Positions 11,880 through 24,100 of a stretch of DNA of 64,000 bases are shown one piece after another. The stretch's first letter is position 1, and the number at the start of each line of letters is the position of its first letter. The stretch is from Ectocarpus siliculosus (lineage: Eukaryota > Sar > Phaeophyceae > Ectocarpales > Ectocarpaceae): NCBI GenBank assembly GCA_000310025.1, contig FN649743.1:3536844-3600843 (forward strand), written 5' to 3'. Under the pieces are notes generated by a model. That model did no database searches. It was not told where the DNA came from and saw only the letters and a list, made by a program, of their open reading frames with translations. The translations under genes were made by a program, and so were the position numbers.

Positions 11880-14150
11880 GTAGACTAGACGCAGGATGAG
11901 TATGGACCCAGATGAACCATTGGTCTCAAGTCTGCCTTTGCACCCTCGCCAAAAGAGAAATTGCTTACTGCAGCTGAGGGATTCTTCAGGAGACACTAAA
12001 CCTGATACATCAATGAACATGTTGGACTGGGTACGCAAATGCTCACTCTCGGGACTCAATATCCGTGGACGTACTTGCTCAGCAGGGGCAGGAGGTGAGC
12101 GATGGAAAGCTAGACTGTGGGCGAACGCCCCAAGATGACCATGAGCGGGTACAGCAGCGAAGACAGCTTGGTTTAGGTTCCATTTCCGGCTCGGATGGGG
12201 CGTACCTTCTGATTCGATATCGTGCTCTCAGAAGGTGGACAGGACTCACCGAAACACAAACAATAGGCTCATCGTGCTTTTTGCTGCAATTATGTTTCAG
12301 GTCAGGACAAATTTCGCACGTCCTCCTTGAGCGGGTTGCATGTTTCTTGTTCCTCTATCGTTTGAGCTTGATCTCTTCTATGTGGTGAGCTAACTCTGGC
12401 GTAGAACAAAGCGGAGATTGACACCTGATGTCATGCTCGCTTAGAGCAAAATTTACATGCTGCCTCTTGGTATGTCCCGTGCGCTTTACCCGTGCTAAAC
12501 ATTTCCCAGTTGTTCACTGGTCTTCGTGCTGGTCTTGAGGATCTGTTCTCTACGTGAGCGGTGTTCTTTGTGACGTAGCGGTCGAGGTTGCTACTTGACC
12601 CCTTACTTATCGGACACAATACTGCCCACCATAGCGATTCCAGTCGGCGGGCACAAAGTCATCCTACACTTCGCTGGCGTAATGATGAGCTATTAGCATT
12701 TTTCGGAAACCACCGGTTCTCTGCGTGGTGACACGACTCTCGTGTCCGGCGTTCCGATCCAGGAAAGGACACATCACAAATAGCACGACCTTCGCTCACC
12801 ATTGTGTGTGTGGTCGAAGAAAAACCGTTATCCGTGCCCTTGGAGCACCCTCTCGATGCTCTTCGTGATTGCCGGTCCTTAGCAACAGCCACGAAACGCG
12901 TTCACTTGTTGGTGTCGCTGGAAGCTGCGAACAGGACAACCAAGAGTTTAAGTCCAGTTATTGTTGTAGTTCAAGGTGATTGCCCTGTCCCCGGCACCCT
13001 TTCAGAAGTATCGTGATGGGATGATGCCTAAAGTCTCATATGCAAAGACACAAGAGAGGGTGGGATAATCAATTGAATAGACGTTCGCTCCGACTCTGAA
13101 AGCCCTGGTCAACAATGGCGCGCCAGAGAAGCCCGACGCCAACAAAACTTGAGGACATGTGTCTGTCCCCCCCAAACCAAAATTAATCTGCTTTCAGGCA
13201 ATCAAACGCCGGCGGCTCACTCATGTGGTTTGAACCATCGAAACGTGTAGTCGGCAAATTGGCGAACGCATTCACTCGTAAATTCTGCGATGAACTGCGG
13301 TGTGCTGCCGCTCTAGTTTGTGGGGTATGCAGACTACGCGGCGTATTGTGTAAAGGAGTCATAGTCTAATACTGTAACTTAACGATCTTTCCGCCCACAA
13401 CACAGTTTTTTCCCGCCGGATACGTAAGACGCAGACTCGGCAAGGAGAGGGTTCTGCACACGAACTGAAACACACCTCGTTTTCTACGTACACACTCAAT
13501 AGCAGTGCGCAGCAGTCTACAATAACTAGACCTACTATTTACATCAATAGACGACCGTCGGTTGAAGTTGCTTACGGATGTTTTGGTTCCGATCGTGCGA
13601 CTGGGACTGACTCTTTCATCGCCCCGTTCTTCGGTTCAGTACGGTTGGCATTACCGATTCTTCAGAACTACAGGAAGGACCTCAACACACCGCTTCTAGC
13701 GTCCTCTCGGATCGATGATCCTACACTTATGAAGATGTGAAGATGTACTCATGTCCAAGCACACGTTTCGTGGTAGCGCATACGACGGTAGGGCAGGAGA
13801 TGCGGATAAACTGCGGAACGATAATTTCTCCCATTTTGCAACCAACCGTGGCGGTGTGCATTCCCTCGCCACAGACTATAATACGAGGTGCAACGGGCGC
13901 ACGACACTGAGACTCGCCTGACTTTCTCTGGCCTCCCGTATTTGATGTCCCCCTCGGCTCGTCTGCGTCTGTCGGTCCTGGTGGGGGGTGCCGCCACGAC
14001 CACGGCAAATAGAGGACTGTGGGTGATTATGGAACCAAAATTGCTTTTGGTTCCGTTCCCCCTCGGCAGCTTGAACAAGTCGGCAAGTTATGGCGCTCCG
14101 CGAGAAGTGCGATTTGGTGTGATTGATCATGCCATCCATGTACACATCAT
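11880..14150. other. Intergenic, no gene recognised
   Basis: The first exon of copy B could lie in 11.88-12.1 kb, but no start is certain. I see nothing recognisable in the rest. Confidence 0.5.
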
Positions 14151-14164
14151 CGTCTGCGCGTCAT

Positions 14165-14470
14165 GCTGCGACATGTACCCACATGGCTGACTGCACCAGA
14201 AAGGTGTACTGCGGCACCGAAGGGACCAAGGAGGTAGAGTACTGCAGCCAGCACGGCAGGAAGGAATGGTGAACATCGCGGACAGGAGCTGCGGCCACCC
14301 AGGTTGCACCGAAGCTGCAACCGACAACGATATACGCGACAGACGCGGAGTACCGTGTTCGGCACACCGGACTGCAGATGGCGTGCGGGAAGTCCGACCG
14401 GCCCACCACTCCAAGATGTAAGAGGGGCCGTCGGAAGGCATCGTTTGTACTGTAGCGCGAAGGAGGGCGC
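14165..14470 (+). pseudogene. Decayed EsV-1-7 repeat gene fragment
   Basis: A plus-strand segment shows the EsV-1-7 signature. There is a CX5C pair, 16 residues, then CSQH, followed nearby in another frame by GMVNIADRSCGHPGC, the typical linker and start of the next repeat. The frame is not continuous and no start or splice pattern like that of the intact gene is visible. It looks like a worn remnant of a host EsV-1-7 gene. Confidence 0.6.
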
Positions 14471-14479
14471 ACGGGCTTC

Positions 14480-16980
14480 ATCCATCCTCATCCATCCGTG
14501 GTGAGTTGGGCGAGTGCATAGGAGTACATATACTGTACATGTATGCATCCCATCCGTTGACAACAGCAGTAGCATCGGCAAGCAAGTCCACCACGTCGGC
14601 CCACGCTCCGTGTCACAGGTCCTGGTCAACAGAGAGACGGTCAAAATGACTTTTCGTTGTTCCCATGATGGCGGGCGCTCGCCCCAGTCAACACATCGAA
14701 GTATCCCAACGTAAAACGAACAATGGCGCTGTTGTTGCTTCCTCGCGACTTACGACAGTCCTCTGTTATACCACTTCGTAACATGAGTCTCTCTGGGTCA
14801 GCACACCGATCAAAAACTGAGGGAATATAGAAATTCACACGGAGCAAAGAACGTGCTCGGTTTACATCGTAGTGCTAGTCTCTCAGCGCCCGAGAGCTCG
14901 TTGGAGTGTGGCTCAGTTCCGTCCGAGAGATTCGTCGGCAGGATGTAGACTATCAACGCCGTTCAAAACAGAGCGTGCGTTCAACAATGTACATTTCTTT
15001 TTGTTGTTAAAGTCGAATATGTATACCTCGCACCCTTAGGCCCTAGCTGTCGTCCGTAGCGTCTGCCCTAGATCCTAGAATGCGAATTGTTTGTCCTGTC
15101 TACTGCTGTACGTAGATGAGTCGGTTGTGTTTCATTGCGGTGGTTATGCTGAATTTCGAGGGGATGGGTGGTCCTCTCAAACGTCATCTCTTGCAAATGA
15201 GCCCCAAGCGCCACGCGACGTGGTGCTGTGATGCACCGAAGGACCCCAACAGTGAGGGTTTCATGTCCATTGCCCAAGCAAGCAACATGGTATGACACAC
15301 AGATAGGTATCACCATTTCGCTAAGTCCAATAATTTTTTCTCAATGCTCGCGTTCCTTCGCCATTTTCTAAACTTTCTCCCGACGGAGAGAGTTGCGCCC
15401 CCAGGGCTACGGAGGTGTCCTATGATCTTTGCGGTACAGAAAAGACACCAGAACTTGCCGGCAGAATTCACTTCTTTGCGGCTACCTCCAGAGGTCTTTC
15501 ATCGCTCAAAATGGAGAACTTGCTCCCGCGGGGGGAGGGCGATACTGCATGTCGGAACAACCGCATGTCCCCTGGATGTGTGTGTGTGTCTTTTTTATTT
15601 GCATCGACCGCGCTAGTCGGCAGACGAATGAAAAGACGTCAGTCTCCGTGCGGTGCAATACACAAAACGCTTCTATAGGCCACGATCTGGGATTCTGCGA
15701 CCGAGCGTCCTGGGGGAGACTACGCTACTCCTCGGATTAAAGACAGATACCGCAGCAATAACAGAAGAAAACTGCACTCATTTTCTATGCCTGGTACTAC
15801 TTTGGATGTATGTGTGTTTGTCCCATTAGTCTACTCTGGCGCCGGTTCACACCAGGCCTTTCGGCGTATATACCTGAGGTATCAGCCGGGTCACATAAAG
15901 AGTGAGCTGGGAATACAATAACTCCTTAGATCTCACAGTTGACCGTAAGGTGGCGAGGCACAGTAACGCGTCGCGTCTGACGTTCCGCCTGAGTTGTTTT
16001 TGTGCGTCGTACACCTCCGTCTACTGAATGAGCGAACCTGATATGCTGAGTTGTTTGTACGCTGTTTGGTAGAAAGGAGTCTATTGCGTGTCCCCAAGTT
16101 AATAGAGGCAGCCTTTAGAAAATCACCATTGCCAGCAAGCACCAGGGGTTCACGGCATGGTGTTACCGCATGCGTGTGTATTTCAATAGTTAGCATCGAC
16201 CACGCTGGCCAGCTGCCGAACTAGCTTGCATGATTGTCATTTTGATTGTGTTCATTTTTGTTGGTGGGCCTCGACCGCTATCTAGCCGGATGCCCAATTA
16301 GCATTCGTTTTAGTTTTCGTCAGCCTACCCGTGTGTTTCTAGCAATATCGGCCTCACTACCGGAAGGACAGCTGAAATTGCACTAGTCTTGGAGGAAGAG
16401 AAGTTGCGAGAGAATTTTCGACGAGCATGTGCCTGTTTGTTGCCCTTCGACTCGTGGCTGTCCCTGCCATGTTTAGTCTTCGCTGTCGCTATCCTAGCAA
16501 CCGCACGAAGCGAAACCAAGTACTTCTAGCACACTAGAAGATGAGCGAACATACTGGGGCACGGTAGCGTATTTCTTTGAGAGTGCAGTAGTCAGGCGAC
16601 CTGATCGCTTTCGAGATTCGGTATTCATTTGGCGCTGGAGCCCGAGGAGATGCGTTACACCCCAGCCCGTCAAACGTTGTTCAGAAGTGTCCGTTGTTCA
16701 TTGAATTTGCACTTCCCGATGCAGCTGAGTAGAACAAAGCAAGCTTGCACCGAAAACCATCTTGCGTGGATTTGTTCGTAGGTATTCGAAACAATTAAAT
16801 CGTGTTGCCCTCATTCAGGTCCGTGCATCGTCTGCTGTCGGATGATGTCACTGGCATCCCTCCATGTCTCCGTTTTGTGGTTCCGGTATTCAAGCCAGGC
16901 CCTCCTACCACTTGGCCCAAGCTGGCCTCATGACTGCCTGGTATTGGTTTTCGTCGCTGCGATTTTGCTTGCATAGCTTC
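14480..16980. other. Intergenic, no gene recognised
   Basis: No recognisable coding or repeat structure was seen. Confidence 0.5.
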
Positions 16981-16989
16981 GGCCGAGCT

Positions 16990-17166
16990 CTTGTGGGTTG
17001 TCACACCCTTCATTCTTGTCCTTCTTTCTCAAGCCTGCGTATCTCTCCTGATTCAAGCGACATCCTTCTCTGTTGGGAGCCCTTTATCGTTTCACAGACA
17101 ATGTTCCGCAGTGACTTCAGTGTTTCCTCTCGAACCCCCCTCTTCCCCCGGTCGAAGCTGGCTTAG
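16990..17166 (-). other. Coding-like block, family unknown
   Basis: A minus-strand frame of about 50 residues has an amphipathic, Lys/Glu/Arg-rich composition (for example ETLKSLRNIVCETIKG). Further protein-like stretches in other frames lie down to about 16800. I cannot assign a family and do not know whether this is an exon or a relic. Confidence 0.25.
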
Positions 17167-18103
17167 GGGATGCGAGCAGCCGGCAGAACGGGAGGCTTTG
17201 AAGCGTACCTGCAACGGTACGGTAATGAGAGCAGTCTTGGGGTTGGTTGAAAACGGCTCAGTACTTTATGCACCTACACTTTGGATACGAAAACAGAGCT
17301 GATGCAAGGCAGCTATTCTCACACCAGTTTGACGGACGTACCCCCGAGCCGGTCGCCCAGATGGTCAGTTGGTTTGTCTATATAAAGTACAACGGATTTC
17401 GATTTTCTCGCTGGAAAAAAAACCGTGTTTGCAGTTTGCGGTGGACAACGATTAATCCGTGAGAGAGAGAGTACACAACATGTCGACTTCACGGTCGACG
17501 AGGGCAAGGGACGTTTTATCGCCATGAAAACTGCGGCAAGCACTACGGGAGAAGATGTGGGGCATCAAAGCAACAGAAACAGCATGAACTCCTGTGTGAC
17601 CTCCCTCCTCCGCGACCCCGGCTGATACGTGAAACACATACATACGCCGAAAGGTGCATCGACAGGCATAAGATTGGTGATGGGTTGGTGTTTGGTTAAC
17701 GTCTTCCGGACATGTCGACGTTGCGACATGGTTCAAAGGCTTTCGCAGTGCAAACACAAGACCAAAATGTACCTGGTATTGTGTATGACCAAGTCTTGGC
17801 AGCTGTCTGACTAACTCCAGAGGAGAGCGCATGCGGTGGCTCAGAGCACTGGCACTAGTCTGGTGAAGCCCCGCACCGATTATATGTGCAGACTGTCATA
17901 TGCGTACCTGAACCCACTGGCCCCAAAAGACCACACGCCGTGCCTGGTCATCCCTCCCGAGCGCGCACCGCCCCCCGCCGCCTTTCGGTGGCTTTTCTTG
18001 CGCCGGAAGATTAAGACCGGGACTACGGCCTCGCTCATCTAAGGGGCAGTGAGTAACCAAGCAGACACGTTTTCTGTTTTTGTTTCCCGCAGAAATTTGG
18101 TGT

Positions 18104-18132
18104 GTTGTTGTTGTTGTTGTTGTTGTTGTTGT
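18104..18132. repeat. (TTG)n microsatellite with shared flank
   Basis: About nine TTG units followed by TCTTCACATTAGG, the reverse complement of the flank at 5850-5863. Confidence 0.85.
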
Positions 18133-18400
18133 CTTCACATTAGGTGTGTGGAGGTTACTTGGAACACCCGACGAGAAACATGCCGTATTTTCCGGACCAA
18201 GAACGGGCAGCCCGTTTGAAATCCAAGGAAAAGGTGGTTCTGTTCTCATCAATTCAGTGTAGGACGATGTTTCCCAATTGTTGTGTTCGTCGTTACCCGC
18301 CATCTTTTTGGCCGGAGCTGTGTGGTGAAAGTTCTGGCAGCAAAAAAGCCACCGGGACAGATTTAACTTGGTGTCCACCAGTCAGCTCTCTCTATTTAAC

Positions 18401-18431
18401 TTGGCGCCTACTTGGCGCCTACTTGGCGCCG
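18401..18431. repeat. 11-bp short tandem repeat
   Basis: The motif CTTGGCGCCTA occurs nearly three times in a row. It contains the palindrome GGCGCC. Confidence 0.85.
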
Positions 18432-21150
18432 TGTCTATTTCGAGTAGTTTTGGCAATTTCGCCGCTTTCGTCTGCGCACCGCTTCGAACCAACCAGTTCA
18501 TTTCAGCGACCGACACGCATCAGGCGGGAGCCTGGGCATTGCAACTGGCGCATACCACACGCCCGCAGCAGGATAGAACCAGCAGAGACCACTCTGGTCT
18601 CTGTGTGCACGAAGTTTCACACCGTCAATCCACACTGAGTGTCAATGACGAGCACGCAGCAGCACCCAGAGGAGCTACAGCGAGGAGAAGGAGATCGCAC
18701 ACACACGCACACGCGATTTTATGTCGAGCTATGTAGTGCTGGACAACACCACACCCAGGGATCCGTGTATGCTTTTTTCATATCGTCTGAACGCCTGTCC
18801 TCACGCCAGACCACTTCAAGCATCGTGATGATGATGCTCTCCCACCTCTGAGTTGTGCTCTCTTGACTCCATCTGTAGCTTCTTTTTGGAATGAACTCCC
18901 CAAAGCAATCACCATCAATCATCAATCCCGACGCGTTGGTATATTGACAACCCGCACGGAAAAATATCTGCACGGTGATTTCTTTGCTGTCGCGGTGACG
19001 ACACCTCTGCTCTGGTGTCTCCTTTTTCTCCATTGATTCATACAAGTGCAACATTTTGAAAGCGTGCGGCCCGCAGAGAATAGATGGGTTTCACACAAAT
19101 TTGCGGGCTCCCCCCGCGTAATTAAACTCCAAAAGCTCTGTCCCGGTACATTAAAAATTTGCCAAAGTTCTTTGCTGCGCGGCCGTGATCGCGTACGAGA
19201 TCACACGACGACGGGCGCGTTCCAATAGTATCGTGTGCTGGAAAAAAAAAGAGCAGGATCAATCTGATGAGGTACCACGCATATTGGTCGCGTGTTTTGA
19301 AGTATATATGCAGAAGCAGGTGGTACACACGCGCTCTTCAGACCCACCTTCCAGCGTTGCACCCTATCTCTGGATGGACCCTCAAGAGGAAGAGGCCAGA
19401 ATCCGGGGGGACCATCGAGGATGAGCGCTTTCTTGAGGATCACACCAGCGGCGGCGATGAGCTGGGCTTTGTGCCTGAAAATACTTCAAATAGAACAACA
19501 GTGGAACAACCGATTGACTCATTCCTCTGAAATTTGGCTTCAAGATGGAATCTCAAAGCTGCTACGTAGGTCTAGATCGCGTCGCATACGCACGGATCCT
19601 CTGCCCGTAGCACCCTATACCTCAATACTAGTCTCTGCCCTACTAGTATTACTGACACCCTCAGTCATCGTGGTACGTACGGATGGTCGCTTTGTTGCGG
19701 AAGTGAACGATATGCAGACGAGCAGCACCTGTAGAACTAGCATTTTGGGCTTATAGGCAAAGGTCTCCCCGCTAACCACCGGTCAAGCGTTCTACCCAGG
19801 ATAGAATACTCTTTGGCAAACGAACTCTACCCGATTTGACGTTATTGACGAAAATTTAAGAATCCCGCCCGGCCAATAGCCGAAGTAACCGAACAGCGGT
19901 ATGAATGTTTTCCATACCTGTCACGGCTGCGTTCCCACTTGGGCGGGGGAGTCCAAGATAGCAGCTGCTTGATTGCGGCGAAGACATCTTCCTCAAGGAC
20001 TAGATCACGGTAGCCGGGCGTGCGGTTCATCTCGTTCAGAATGTCCTGGCCGAAATGTTCAGTTGGAGGGAGAACATAACAAGACCAGAAACGTGAGATA
20101 ATGAAACATGGGCAAGGAGGAAGATCGCGCATTGAGGCCGGGAGGGAAACACCTCAATCCTTGCCGGAAGTTTGACGATCCTCCACGGCTTGCTGTAGAA
20201 CAACACGTATCAAAATTTCTTGACGACATCTATGTCGGGACGTGCCTCGAGACAATTCATAACAAGGACTGGATTGGCACATCTACCGGCTATCTTCGAG
20301 GAGGGTACTACAGCAAACCAGGCAGAAACAAAAGGAAGCTGGGACACCCTCACCTGCTTTGTGTGATATTTCGTACCGAACGAAGCCGTTCTGCTTTTTA
20401 TCGTAGCGCCCTTGGATAGCACGGGAAAAACGGGAAACTTGTTTGCCATTTTTTTCCACGAGGCGAAAATGTCAAAGTCTCATGAGACTCGACGTACTTG
20501 TCAACCCATCGGTCTATGGTACTGTACCTGCACTTCTTCCATGGCCGTCCTTTTGGTTTCAGTCACGATGTCCAGGCCTCGCGCCGCGGTCGGTGAGTTG
20601 CCACCATCCATGTCATCTAGCTGTGCCGTACGCGCACATGCGAACCGAACATGACAATGCGATACGCAACATCAGCGACGTACGGTAGGACACCTTGTCG
20701 ATGTGATAAAGAATGTTCATGACTCTATATGTAACGGCCGGTTTTGCTGCTCACAATGTCGTCGAGACCTTCCAGCTCGTGTCGCACTCCATCGCATCGC
20801 TCCCCGATGCCGGGTGCCTTTGAATTAGCTCCGACTCCCACTGCCCCCTTCTGCCGCTGCCGGTGGGTTTTGACATTCCTCCCTTGCCCTGCAGGAACGT
20901 GCAAACAGGTTAGTCATTCGGTATGATACCCCAACACTGCCGTCGGCCGACTGACTGTCTTTTCTATGTGAAAGTTGATGCCTTAGGTGAACGTTTGAGT
21001 GAAACTCAACAGCCCACGACCGAGTTACCATCACCACGTTGGTCGTATTGCCCAGGAAGTGATTTCGCTTGTCGGTGTACTGAGCGGAGTTTGGATTGTG
21101 CTCGGAATAAATCCGCGGCATCCGCGATCTACGCTTACAGAAGCCACCGC

Positions 21151-24100
21151 TTAGTTCTGGGGAAGGCGAGAAACAGACCACCCATCCCCACCAGGTTCTA
21201 CTCCAGTGGCCGGTGATGACGCAAGCATGCTCTCCTTTGTTGTGGTCGCTGCCGTCACGGTCGTCTTCTCTGACGGATTTGCACGAAGGGGGGATGTGAG
21301 GTTTCCAGTGTAGCCAGGGGGAGGGGAGCCGGGGACCGAGATCGGTGCTGCAGATACCCCCCTTCCGCTCGTCGTTCCCCCTTCATATCCTCCCGCGCCG
21401 GCGGTACAAAGCTTCTGCGACACCGGCCACTGCTGCGGGTCCCTCTTTAGATTGACGTGGCTGGATTTGTCAGCGCAGACTTGGGCTTCGTCATGGGCGC
21501 CATCACTTTCGGCGGTGAGGCGACAGCGTCCGGCAGCGACAGTGATAGGCGATAACATCCCGACAAGTCGCTTTTCTTGGCCAACCTCGGGTTTCGCAAC
21601 ATCAGGGCTGGTGCCGCTCTCCCGGCGGTCCTTGACTTGGCTTCCCCCCTGGCGAACTCCGGGCGATACTTGACGATTTCCACCAAGCGCCCTCGAGTTT
21701 GGGATCGTTTGGTCGCTGGTAGGACGAGGAGGGTGAGCGGTGCCCGGTACGTTTGTGGCCATTGCTGCTATCGGGGGGACTGGGTGATTAGGCGATGGCG
21801 GCGGTGTTGACGATGTTGGTGGCGACGGCTTGGCCGCGGTAGCGACTTTCTTGCTTCCGCCAACGCCGTGGGTGCCGAAGGTGCTGCCAGAAACGTTTGA
21901 GTCCCCTTGTACCATCGTGCCATCACCGTCGGCCCTCCCGTCGTCGCGGCCGAAAGCAGACCTCATGGTCGTGACACTGCTGCTGTCGTTGTTGTAATCT
22001 CCGGTGTTGGTTTCGCTCTCAGTTTCTGCAGAACGTTCCCCCATAAGTTCGAGCTCGCCGATAAGAGCGCTGGCCACCACCCCGAGGTTCCTACACACCT
22101 GCTTGCGGGAGTGGAGGCGAATGGGGGGGGGGCGAGAGGTGAAATGATTTTATCAGAGATGTAGATCCCACAGGGAGGGGGCGTACTTCTTCGTCATTTC
22201 CGCTAGCTGAAGAGCGACGGGACCGTCGACGGCAAGAAGAGCAGGAGGGGCGAGGCAGGTATTCTGATGTGTGCTTACGTCTGTCCCTACATTTGGTTTG
22301 CGTTCCTCGTCGACGCTTAGCCTATCGGTGGTTCGATGATCAGCTTACGGGTGGTGTGCCATTGGCAGGCACCAACCAGGTAGTAGGCGAAATTCGTCAA
22401 AAGTGCAACTTCTTACATCGAAATGAAGAGAGGTGTCTTGGTGCTGGGACCGAGAGGATTAACTGTCTCAGGATATAGTCAAAATTCATCACAAAGGCAA
22501 ATGTTGGTAAATTTGTTTCTCTCCCCCTCAACTGTCAGGATGACGTGGAACGAACGTGAAGATTCTCATCGCGTAGTAGGTGACAACAGGTGACGTCGGC
22601 AGCGATTTTCGTCATTTAACTTGGAATCAGCTTTGTAGTCGTTCGCAACGATAGATATCCGTCATAATAAATATCCCAACACGGTTTTTTGGCCTTGGTG
22701 GAATCAGTTCCCGCACCGAGAGTTCAATTTTTCTTGTCGTTCTGGGTGCTGGCGCGGTTGCAGTAACACATTTACGGTTGCCCTCGACCTCTTCTTGTTG
22801 TCCCCGTGGCAGTTCTGACCTGATCCAACAGGTTTGAAGATAACTTGCGATATCACGAGAAAACTCACACACAGCGCAGGCGGCAGACCTACACTCAAAT
22901 GTTTCAATTCCAGAACTATTGCAAGGATTGTGGTACAACGTCACCTTGGAGGGGTCCTTCACGCTCCGAAGGTGAGTCAGGACATGATCCCTAAACTGTA
23001 CAGTCGTCTTCAGGCACTTGAACCTGTTTTAACATTTGGCGGTTAATAATATGTGCAGGGCGGGTATCGTAGCTCGCCTATGAATTCACCGTGTAGGGCG
23101 GGTATGCGTAGCTCGCCTATGAATTCACCGTTGATAGTTCCGCGGCGTTGGAAGTTGGATTCCACCTACAGCTAACTCCCTCTTGATGGCTCGTATGCCG
23201 TGCAATGTAGATTGGGCGGGTGCAAGACAGGGAGCCGAGAATTGCGAGGATATATCTCCCGTTTGCCCACGATTGGAGCCAAACAGAACGTGCTCCAAGA
23301 GTGCGTACAAGAGTACGAGTGTATCTTTCGTGGTTCACACCAATTGCCGGTGGGCACGCACGTACGGCGGGGGGGGGGGGGGCATCAACAACGGGTATTC
23401 GTCCGTGCCTTAGTGCCTCAGCGTATTCGGCGCCAACAGTAACTTACGCGTCGATCACTCCGCGATCGATACAGCGTCAACAATTAGAATCCTGCCGAAC
23501 CACTTGAGCCATGCTACACACTACAAGGCCATGCGATGCAGAAGTGACTACCAACATATGTGATTGGACAAGCCGACGGCGTTCTTTGCTCTCCTACAAC
23601 GCCCATATAGCCCTTCCCTGATCCTCAGCGCCGCACCGCAGCAAGGTCGATGGTCTCGGCCTATTGCATCACGAAATACTCAACATCTTCACCGTTTTGT
23701 TATCCCGTTGAGTACTTGACTGTTTCGCATCGAATCATGTCTCCTGATTCTTGAACATCGTTGGTGTACTCTGCGGCCGTTTCCTCCGCAAAAGGTTTCG
23801 GTTTGTATCTCAACCAGGTCTGTTCTTCAGCAGAAACTTAGGAACTGCCGAGCTCTCTATCATTACCCTACGGGCGCATACCTCAGAGCCTTTAATCCAA
23901 CCTCAGCAATCTTCATCGCACCGCTACGGCGTCGCTTTGTGGCCCAGTCACGAAGTACTCCCCTCTCGAGCTCAAGAGTACGGGCAGCCTCGTGCTTCAT
24001 TTCTTCTTCATCTGATAATGATATAGGAATCAATAGGGCAAGAACCCGATGGGCGCAGAACAGGAAACGGAATATGTGGAAACGCATGGAGGAAAAACAA

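Larger units (their letters stand above)
17170..21150. other. Intergenic, no gene recognised
   Basis: No recognisable gene was seen. Simple repeats at 18104-18132 and 18401-18431 are listed separately. Confidence 0.45.

Noticed and set aside
11574-12059. Leu/Ser-rich minus-strand frames
   Set aside because: They translate a GA/GATA microsatellite.
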